DNA of 18,367 nucleotides from DASSWG01 sp035705295 (GTDB lineage: Bacteria > Bacteroidota > Bacteroidia > Flavobacteriales > Flavobacteriaceae). Under the pieces are notes generated by a model. The model did not search any database, had not been told where the DNA came from, and worked only from the letters and a program-made list of their open reading frames with translations. Shown piece after piece: positions 12,308 to 18,367 of this stretch (positions are counted from its first letter, which is position 1; each line of letters opens with the position of its first letter). The DNA is taken from assembly GCA_035705295.1 (NCBI GenBank), contig DASSWG010000099.1, forward strand, positions 1 through 18,367, in the 5' to 3' direction. The translations under genes were made by a program, and so were the position numbers.

Positions 12308-13006
12308 ATGGCAAAATTAACAAAGAAACAAAAAGAAGCCCAGGCCAAAATAGACGACAACAAAGCCTATTCGGTAGCCGAAGCATCTACTTTGATAAAA
12401 GAAGTGACCAACGCCAATTTTGACGCATCTGTCGATTTGGCCGTGCGTTTGAACGTCGATCCCCGAAAAGCCAATCAAATGGTGCGCGGGGTTGTTACCC
12501 TTCCCCACGGAACCGGTAAAGATGTAAAAGTGTTGGCATTGGTAACCTCCGACAAAGAAGAAGAGGCAAAAGCTGCAGGAGCGGATTTTGTGGGCTTGGA
12601 CGAGTACCTTGATAAAATCAAAGGCGGTTGGACCGATGTCGATGTGATCATCACCATGCCGAGCGTTATGGGAAAATTAGGACCGTTGGGCCGTGTTTTG
12701 GGGCCAAGGGGATTGATGCCCAACCCAAAAACCGGTACCGTTACCATGGATGTGGCCAAAGCCGTATCCGATGTGAAAGCGGGGAAAATCGATTTCAAAG
12801 TCGATAAAACCGGAATTGTGCATGCAGCAATTGGAAAAGCATCTTTTGATGCCGATAAAATTGCAGGCAACGCCCGCGAATTATTAACCACCCTCGTGAA
12901 ATTGAAGCCTCAAGCGGCAAAAGGCGTGTACATAAAAAGCATTTTTATGTCCAGCACTATGAGCCCAAGTGTGGAAATTGATACAAAAAGGTTTACCGAG
13001 CAATAA
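12308..13006 (+). CDS. rplA: 50S ribosomal protein uL1
   Basis: Forms the mobile L1 stalk at the E site. 232 residues, normal length. Signatures are VDLAVRLNVDPRKANQMVRG, TLPHGTGKDVKV and GRVLGPRGLMPNPKTGTVT (the L1 signature). In many bacteria L1 also represses the rplK-rplA message. rplJ starts 10 bases after its stop, leaving no room for an L10-type leader there. Confidence 0.97.
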   Translation: MAKLTKKQKEAQAKIDDNKAYSVAEASTLIKEVTNANFDASVDLAVRLNVDPRKANQMVRGVVTLPHGTGKDVKVLALVTSDKEEEAKAAGADFVGLDEYLDKIKGGWTDVDVIITMPSVMGKLGPLGRVLGPRGLMPNPKTGTVTMDVAKAVSDVKAGKIDFKVDKTGIVHAAIGKASFDADKIAGNARELLTTLVKLKPQAAKGVYIKSIFMSSTMSPSVEIDTKRFTEQ

Positions 13007-13016
13007 AAAATAAATC

Positions 13017-13538
13017 ATGACAAGAGAAGAAAAATCACAAGTAATCAAAGATTTAACTGCCCGGTTAGCCGATACTTCCACCATTTATTTGGCCGATATT
13101 TCAGGCTTGAACGCCGGTGACACCTCAAATTTGCGCAGGGCTTGTTTCAAGGCGAACGTGAAATTGACCGTGGTTAAAAATACGTTGTTGGCAAAAGCCA
13201 TGGAAAGTTCCGAAAAAGATTTTGGCGAACTTACCACGATTTTGAAAGGCAACACATCGATCATGCTGTCCGAAACCGGGAACGCCCCGGCGAAGGTCAT
13301 CAAAGAATTCAGAAAAAAGAACGCGAAACCGATCCTAAAAGGCGCCTTTGTTGAAGAAGCCGTTTATTTGGGCGATGAAAACCTCGACGCTTTGGTCAAC
13401 ATCAAATCCAAAGAAGAAGTCATTGGCGAAATCATCGGATTGTTGCAATCACCGGCCAAAAACGTTGTTTCGGCACTTAAATCGGGTGGTGGAAAACTCG
13501 CTGGAATTCTGAAAACACTTTCCGAAAAGGAAGGATAA
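13017..13538 (+). CDS. rplJ: 50S ribosomal protein uL10
   Basis: Base of the L7/L12 stalk. 173 residues: N-terminal rRNA-binding domain (TREEKSQVIKDLTARLADTS, VVKNTLLAKAME) and a C-terminal helix, ending KSGGGKLAGILKTLSEKEG, that carries L7/L12 dimers. The usual L10 autoregulatory leader is not in the 10-base gap before it; the 120-base gap after it holds an inverted heptamer array. Confidence 0.96.
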   Translation: MTREEKSQVIKDLTARLADTSTIYLADISGLNAGDTSNLRRACFKANVKLTVVKNTLLAKAMESSEKDFGELTTILKGNTSIMLSETGNAPAKVIKEFRKKNAKPILKGAFVEEAVYLGDENLDALVNIKSKEEVIGEIIGLLQSPAKNVVSALKSGGGKLAGILKTLSEKEG

Positions 13539-13540
13539 TG

Positions 13541-13606
13541 GTTGTCGGCTGATAGCTGTTGGTTGATACTTAACTAACAACTATCAACTAAAAACCACCA
13601 ACAAAT
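13541..13606. repeat. Strand-switching heptamer array between rplJ and rplL
   Basis: First half, period 7: GTTGTCG (13541), GCTGATA (13548), GCTGTTG (13555), GTTGATA (13562). After CT, second half, period 7: TAACTAAC region with AACTAAC (13572), AACTATC (13579), AACTAAA (13586), AACCACC (13593), AACAAAT (13600). The G-Y-T units are the complements of the AAC units, so the RNA can form a long imperfect hairpin. rplL starts 52 bases later. Confidence 0.75.
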
Positions 13607-13658
13607 CAGTACGCACTTAATAATTAATAATAAACACACATTTTAAAACGATAGAAAA

Positions 13659-14039
13659 ATGGCAGATTTAAAAGATTTCGCAGAACAATTGGTTAACCTA
13701 TCAGTTAAAGAAGTAAACGAACTTGCTGATATTTTGAAAGAAGAATACGGTATTGAGCCCGCAGCCGCTGCAGTAGCAGTAGCTGGTGGCGCCGCAGCTG
13801 GTGGAGATGCTGGCGAAGCCGAGGAAAAATCGGAATTTGACGTGATCCTTACAGCCGCTGGCGGTTCCAAATTGGCCGTGGTGAAATTGGTGAAAGAATT
13901 GACCGGATTGGGCCTAAAAGAAGCCAAAGGTTTGGTTGACGGCGCACCCGCACCAGTTAAAGAAGGCGTCGCAAAAGACGAAGCCGAAGCTCTTAAGAAA
14001 CAATTGGAAGAAGCTGGAGCAGAGGTTGAGCTTAAATAA
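13659..14039 (+). CDS. rplL: 50S ribosomal protein bL12 (L7/L12)
   Basis: Multi-copy stalk protein that recruits translation GTPases. 126 residues: N-terminal dimerisation domain (1-33, FAEQLVNLSVKEVNELADIL), flexible Ala/Gly hinge at about 38-60, and C-terminal factor-binding domain (FDVILTAAGGSKLAVVKLVK, GLGLKEAKGLVDGAP). Codon choice is strongly selected. It needs more copies than L10, so the arrays and hairpins on both sides (13541-13606 and 14062-14100) may set its separate expression level. Confidence 0.97.
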   Translation: MADLKDFAEQLVNLSVKEVNELADILKEEYGIEPAAAAVAVAGGAAAGGDAGEAEEKSEFDVILTAAGGSKLAVVKLVKELTGLGLKEAKGLVDGAPAPVKEGVAKDEAEALKKQLEEAGAEVELK

Positions 14040-14061
14040 GCTGAACAAGCAATATTTTTTA

Positions 14062-14100
14062 GGTTTAGGCCTCGGGAAAACGCTCCTGAAGGTCTAAACC
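14062..14100 (+). terminator. Hairpin between rplL and rpoB, likely attenuator
   Basis: GGTTTAGGCC (14062-14071) pairs with GGTCTAAACC (14091-14100), ten pairs with one G-U, followed by ATTTT. A second small stem GCGTA-TTTA-TACGC lies at 14106-14119. Partial termination or RNA cleavage here would lower RNA polymerase output relative to L7/L12, as is known at the same junction in Escherichia coli. The rest of the 174-base gap shows no promoter box. Confidence 0.55.
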
Positions 14101-14213
14101 ATTTTGCGTATTTATACGCTGCGGTATATCGCACATACTTTTTTGTTTTAATGATGCCCAAAAATTTTGATGTTATCTCAAAATTTTCAAGCAGTAAATA
14201 ATTCCGTCCATAG

Positions 14214-17200
14214 ATGTTAGCAACGCAAAACGAACGAGTGAATTTCTCTTCTGTAAAGAACAGTCCCGATTATCCCGATTTTTTGGACATTCAAATAAAA
14301 TCGTTTCAGGACTTTTTTCAACTGGAAACAAAATCAGAAGAAAGGGGAAATGAAGGCCTCTACAATACTTTCATGGAAAACTTCCCGATTACGGACACCC
14401 GTAATCAATTTGTATTGGAGTTTTTGGACTATTTTGTCGATCCGCCCCGCTATTCCATTCAAGAATGTATCGAACGCGGCCTTACCTATAGCGTGCCTCT
14501 CAAAGCACGATTGAAACTATATTGCACCGATCCGGAGCACGAAGATTTTGAAACCATCGTGCAAGATGTTTATTTGGGAACCATTCCGTATATGACCCCA
14601 AGTGGAACTTTCTGCATCAATGGAGCCGAACGGGTCGTTGTTTCCCAATTGCACCGTTCACCAGGGGTTTTCTTCGGACAATCGTTTCACGCCAACGGAA
14701 CCAAATTGTATTCCGCGCGTGTCATTCCTTTTAAAGGATCTTGGATCGAATTTGCCACCGATATCAACAGTGTGATGTACGCTTACATCGACCGGAAAAA
14801 GAAATTGCCCGTCACCACACTTTTCCGTGCCATCGGATTTGAGCGCGACAAAGATATTTTGGAAATTTTTGACCTTGCGGAAGAAATAAAAGTCTCCAAA
14901 ACCGGGCTTAAAAAAGTAATTGGCCGCAAACTCGCCGCCCGTGTTTTGAACACTTGGTACGAAGATTTTGTGGATGAAGATACCGGCGAAGTGGTTTCCA
15001 TCGAGCGAAACGAAATCGTGTTGGATCGCGACACCGAACTGGAAAAACAGCACATTGAAGAAATTTTGGAAACCGGTTCCAAAACCATTTTGCTGCACAA
15101 AGAAGACAACGCAAGTGGTGATTATGCAATTATTCACAACACCTTGCAAAAGGATCCCACCAACTCCGAAAAAGAAGCGGTGGAACACATTTACCGACAA
15201 CTTCGAAACGCCGAACCGCCCGATGAAGAAACCGCACGGGGAATTATCGATAAATTGTTTTTCTCCGATCAGCGTTACAATTTGGGGGAAGTCGGCCGTT
15301 ACCGGATGAACAAAAAATTGGGCTTGGATATCCCTATGGAAAAGCAAGTGCTTACCAAAGAAGATATCATCACCATCATTAAATATTTGATCGAACTAAT
15401 CAATTCCAAAGCGGAAATCGATGATATCGATCACTTGTCCAACCGTCGTGTACGAACGGTGGGCGAACAGCTTTCGCAACAATTCGGCGTCGGTTTGTCA
15501 CGTATGGCACGAACCATTCGCGAACGAATGAACGTGCGCGACAACGAAGTGTTCACCCCGATCGATTTGATCAACGCCAAGACTTTGTCTTCCGTGATCA
15601 ACTCTTTCTTCGGAACCAACCAGTTGTCACAGTTTATGGACCAAACCAACCCGTTGGCGGAAATCACCCACAAACGTCGCTTGTCGGCGCTTGGACCCGG
15701 TGGACTTTCGCGTGAGCGCGCCGGTTTCGAGGTTCGTGACGTTCATTACACCCATTACGGAAGATTGTGCCCCATTGAAACTCCCGAAGGGCCGAACATT
15801 GGACTGATTTCTTCGCTTTCTGTCTATGCGAAAGTGAACGGAATGGGCTTTATCGAAACGCCCTACCGCGAAGTTTCGGAAGGAAAAATCAATCTTAAGC
15901 AGGAACCAATTTACCTTTCTGCGGAAGAAGAAGAAGAAAAGAAAATCGCACAAGCCAACATTCCAATTTCGGAAGATGGAACCATCGAACGAGAAAAAGT
16001 AATTGCCCGAATGGAAGGCGATTTCCCGGTAGTGGATCCGGCTGAAATTGATTACATCGATGTTGCACCCAACCAAATTTCGTCCATTTCGGCTTCGTTG
16101 ATTCCATTTTTGGAACACGATGATGCGAACCGGGCGTTGATGGGCTCCAACATGATGCGCCAAGCGGTGCCGTTGTTGCGGGTAGATTCCCCAATTGTAG
16201 GAACCGGTTTGGAACGACAAGTTGCCACCGATTCACGGGTTTTGATAAACGCCGAAGGCGACGGAACCGTCGAATATGTTGATGCGCAAAAAATCACCAT
16301 CAAATACGATCGCACCGATGAAGAGCGAATGGTGAGTTTTGATGAAGATTCCAAAACCTATGACCTTATTAAATTCCGAAAGACGAACCAAGGGACTTCC
16401 GTGAACCTAAAACCCATTGTTAATGTGGGCGACCGGGTTTCCAAAGGGCAGGTTTTGTGCCAAGGTTATGCTACCGAGGCCGGCGAACTCGCTTTGGGAA
16501 GGAATATGAAAGTTGCGTTTATGCCTTGGAAAGGTTATAACTTTGAAGATGCGATCGTAATTTCCGAAAAAGTGGTGCGCGACGATATTTTTACTTCCAT
16601 CCACATCGATGAATACTCATTGGAGGTGCGCGACACCAAACTTGGAAACGAAGAATTGACCGACGATATTCCGAACGTTTCAGAAGAAGCGACAAAAGAA
16701 CTCGACGAACACGGAATGATCCGTATCGGGGCCGAAGTGAAACCCGGCGATATTTTGATCGGAAAAATTACTCCAAAAGGAGAAAGCGATCCGACCCCGG
16801 AAGAAAAACTATTGCGCGCCATTTTTGGCGACAAAGCCGGTGATGTGAAAGATGCTTCTTTGAAAGCTTCCCCTTCTTTGAAAGGAGTCGTGATCGACAA
16901 AAAATTGTTCGCTCGTGCGGTGAAAGACAAACGCAAACGCGCGCAGGACAAAGAAGACATCGAAAAATTGGAAGATCAATACCATGTGAAGTTTGAAACC
17001 CTGAAATCAAAATTGGTGGACAAATTGTTCTCTATAATCGGGGGAAAAACCGCACAGGGTGTCCAAAACGATTTGGGCGAGGATATTTTGCCGAAAGGAA
17101 AAAAATATACCTTGAAAATGTTGAACTCGGTCGAAGACTACACGCACCTTACCCAAGGAACGTGGACTACCGACAAACATTTGAACCAACTTGTTGCGGA

Positions 17201-18026
17201 CCTGATCCACAATTATAAAATCAAAGAAAATGACCTGCAAGGAAACTTGCGACGCGAAAAGTTCACCATTTCCGTTGGGGATGAACTTCCTGCAGGAATC
17301 ATCAAATTGGCAAAAGTTTACATTGCCAAAAAACGAAAACTGAAAGTCGGAGATAAAATGGCCGGGCGCCACGGTAACAAAGGTATCGTTGCCCGAATTG
17401 TTCGCCAAGAAGACATGCCGTTTTTGGAAGATGGAACACCGGTTGACATTGTGTTGAACCCACTTGGTGTACCGTCGCGGATGAACATTGGCCAAATTTA
17501 TGAAACCGTATTGGGCTGGGCCGGACAAAAATTGGGCAAAAAATATGCGACCCCGATTTTTGACGGGGCAACTATTGACCAAATCAACGAATTGACCGAT
17601 GAAGCAGGAATTCCACGTTTCGGCCATACGTATTTGTACGATGGCGGAACCGGCGACCGTTTCGATCAACCAGCAACTGTTGGGGTGATCTATATGTTGA
17701 AACTCGGTCACATGATTGACGATAAAATGCACGCGCGTTCCATCGGACCTTACTCATTGATCACGCAGCAACCATTGGGCGGTAAAGCGCAGTTTGGAGG
17801 CCAGCGTTTCGGGGAAATGGAAGTTTGGGCATTGGAAGCGTATGGCGCTTCGTCCACCTTGCGCGAAATTTTGACCGTAAAATCGGATGACGTAATCGGA
17901 AGGGCGAAAACCTACGAAGCAATCGTCAAAGGCGAACCCATGCCAGAACCTGGACTGCCGGAATCCTTCAACGTGTTGATGCACGAATTGAAAGGCCTCG
18001 GACTGGACATTAGACTAGAGGAATAA
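14214..18026 (+). CDS. rpoB: RNA polymerase subunit beta
   Basis: Catalytic beta subunit, 1270 residues, complete. The start MLATQNERVNFSSV and the lobe text DYPDFLDIQIKSFQDFF match the usual bacteroidal N-terminus. The rifampicin region at residues 465-493 reads FFGTNQLSQFMDQTNPLAEI then THKRRLSAL; numbers are the Escherichia coli ones minus 40. Asp476, His486 and Ser491 (516, 526, 531) are the sensitive-type residues; differences from E. coli are N518T, S522A and I530L equivalents. Near residue 1045 is VGDKMAGRHGNKGIV with the active-site lysines, and the C-terminus EVWALEAYGASSTLREILT contacts beta-prime. It is shorter than the 1342-residue E. coli protein. Confidence 0.98.
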   Translation: MLATQNERVNFSSVKNSPDYPDFLDIQIKSFQDFFQLETKSEERGNEGLYNTFMENFPITDTRNQFVLEFLDYFVDPPRYSIQECIERGLTYSVPLKARLKLYCTDPEHEDFETIVQDVYLGTIPYMTPSGTFCINGAERVVVSQLHRSPGVFFGQSFHANGTKLYSARVIPFKGSWIEFATDINSVMYAYIDRKKKLPVTTLFRAIGFERDKDILEIFDLAEEIKVSKTGLKKVIGRKLAARVLNTWYEDFVDEDTGEVVSIERNEIVLDRDTELEKQHIEEILETGSKTILLHKEDNASGDYAIIHNTLQKDPTNSEKEAVEHIYRQLRNAEPPDEETARGIIDKLFFSDQRYNLGEVGRYRMNKKLGLDIPMEKQVLTKEDIITIIKYLIELINSKAEIDDIDHLSNRRVRTVGEQLSQQFGVGLSRMARTIRERMNVRDNEVFTPIDLINAKTLSSVINSFFGTNQLSQFMDQTNPLAEITHKRRLSALGPGGLSRERAGFEVRDVHYTHYGRLCPIETPEGPNIGLISSLSVYAKVNGMGFIETPYREVSEGKINLKQEPIYLSAEEEEEKKIAQANIPISEDGTIEREKVIARMEGDFPVVDPAEIDYIDVAPNQISSISASLIPFLEHDDANRALMGSNMMRQAVPLLRVDSPIVGTGLERQVATDSRVLINAEGDGTVEYVDAQKITIKYDRTDEERMVSFDEDSKTYDLIKFRKTNQGTSVNLKPIVNVGDRVSKGQVLCQGYATEAGELALGRNMKVAFMPWKGYNFEDAIVISEKVVRDDIFTSIHIDEYSLEVRDTKLGNEELTDDIPNVSEEATKELDEHGMIRIGAEVKPGDILIGKITPKGESDPTPEEKLLRAIFGDKAGDVKDASLKASPSLKGVVIDKKLFARAVKDKRKRAQDKEDIEKLEDQYHVKFETLKSKLVDKLFSIIGGKTAQGVQNDLGEDILPKGKKYTLKMLNSVEDYTHLTQGTWTTDKHLNQLVADLIHNYKIKENDLQGNLRREKFTISVGDELPAGIIKLAKVYIAKKRKLKVGDKMAGRHGNKGIVARIVRQEDMPFLEDGTPVDIVLNPLGVPSRMNIGQIYETVLGWAGQKLGKKYATPIFDGATIDQINELTDEAGIPRFGHTYLYDGGTGDRFDQPATVGVIYMLKLGHMIDDKMHARSIGPYSLITQQPLGGKAQFGGQRFGEMEVWALEAYGASSTLREILTVKSDDVIGRAKTYEAIVKGEPMPEPGLPESFNVLMHELKGLGLDIRLEE

Positions 18027-18039
18027 TCCAATTAAAAAT

Positions 18040-18075
18040 CAGGAATTGGATTTATTATTAAAATTCCAATTCCTG
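18040..18075 (+). other. Hairpin between rpoB and rpoC
   Basis: CAGGAATTGGA (18040-18050) pairs perfectly with TCCAATTCCTG (18065-18075) over a 14-base A/T loop; two more outer pairs (one G-U) are possible. There is no following T run of note, so it is more likely a processing or stability structure than a terminator. Confidence 0.55.
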
Positions 18076-18105
18076 GTTCTTTAAAGTAAAAAATGCAGGT
18101 ATAAT

Positions 18106-18145
18106 AATTCTTAATTCTTAATTCTGAATTCTGAATTCACAATTT
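18106..18145. repeat. Heptamer array AATTCTK just before rpoC
   Basis: AATTCTT (18106), AATTCTT (18113), AATTCTG (18120), AATTCTG (18127), AATTCAC (18134), AATTT (18141): exact 7-base period. It ends 6 bases before the rpoC ATG. Confidence 0.85.
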
Positions 18146-18151
18146 AAAGAT

Positions 18152-18367
18152 ATGGCAAGAAATAACGATAACGACACACAAAAGAGGTTTAATAAAATCT
18201 CAATCGGCTTGGCTTCTCCCGAATCAATTTTGGCTGAATCGCGCGGAGAGGTTTTGAAACCCGAAACCATCAATTACCGAACCCACAAACCCGAACGCGA
18301 CGGGTTGTTCTGCGAACGGATTTTTGGTCCGGTAAAGGATTACGAATGTGCTTGTGGAAAATATAAA
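18152..18367 (+). CDS. rpoC: RNA polymerase subunit beta-prime, 3' end outside the window
   Basis: The first 72 residues of the beta-prime subunit. It reads MARNNDNDTQKRFNKISIGL, then the conserved SPESILAESRGEVLKPETIN and RDGLFCERIFGPVKDYECAC, ending in the first two cysteines (CACGKYK) of the zinc ribbon. The start is the only ATG in frame before the conserved block, with A-rich sequence and no Shine-Dalgarno before it. It lies 125 bases after rpoB, a gap filled by a hairpin and a heptamer array. The catalytic NADFDGD loop is beyond the window. Confidence 0.97.
   Translation, partial: MARNNDNDTQKRFNKISIGLASPESILAESRGEVLKPETINYRTHKPERDGLFCERIFGPVKDYECACGKYK

Noticed and set aside
14658..15347. 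229-residue open frame on the minus strand, and similar long ones under rpoB
   Set aside because: They are shadows of rpoB caused by its codon bias; the text shows no domain.
15606..15692. Rifampicin-resistance substitutions in rpoB
   Set aside because: The classic positions (E. coli 513, 516, 526, 529, 531, 533) carry sensitive-type residues; the three differences look lineage-typical.

Overview
The window is a chromosomal segment from a member of the Bacteroidota, most likely class Flavobacteriia. Reasons: the neighbour order (DUF2851 gene, PspC-like gene, rpsU, xerC, hpf, tRNA-Thr/Tyr/Gly/Thr, tuf, tRNA-Trp, secE, nusG, rplKAJL, rpoBC); promoters of the TTG-N20-TAnnTTTG type; A-rich regions before start codons with no Shine-Dalgarno sequence; and rpsU as the one gene with a strong Shine-Dalgarno. 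I cannot name the genus. Protein-coding genes and tRNAs are all on the + strand.

Layout. Positions 1-1202: 3' part of an SGNH hydrolase gene, then a parDE toxin-antitoxin pair whose antitoxin is intact and whose toxin is broken by an in-frame TGA. 1319-2865: a DUF2851 gene and a small PspC-like membrane protein with its own, apparently leaderless, promoter. 3010-5587: a sodium:alanine-type (AGCS) symporter and a ComEA-like helix-hairpin-helix protein whose first codons form a perfect terminator-shaped hairpin. 5691-6860: an acyl-CoA dehydrogenase. 6943-8500: rpsU, xerC and hpf. 8596-10803: four tRNA genes, tuf and tRNA-Trp. 11014-18367: secE, nusG, rplK, rplA, rplJ, rplL, rpoB and the start of rpoC.

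The right two thirds form the core translation/transcription block: tRNAs and EF-Tu deliver amino acids, SecE anchors the translocon, NusG couples RNA polymerase to the ribosome, L11/L1/L10/L7-L12 build the L1 stalk and the GTPase-associated stalk, RpoB/RpoC are the catalytic subunits of RNA polymerase, and bS21 and HPF tune ribosome use. Gene content is ordinary; no CRISPR array, phage or complete IS element is visible.

The unusual material is between the genes. (1) Five intergenic stretches carry degenerate tandem repeats with an exact 7-base period, each just before a gene; the one before rplL switches strand in the middle. (2) In the tRNA/tuf block three separate tRNA fragments (Thr 3' end, Tyr 5' part, Trp 3' end) are each joined to a short palindromic element with related ends (TCCYGA...TCGGGA type), beside an intact copy of the same tRNA. 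(3) Promoter -7 boxes lie inside or directly against the terminator of the upstream gene in two places. (4) Hairpins separate tuf/tRNA-Trp, rplL/rpoB and rpoB/rpoC. All alignments were made by eye; no database search was possible.
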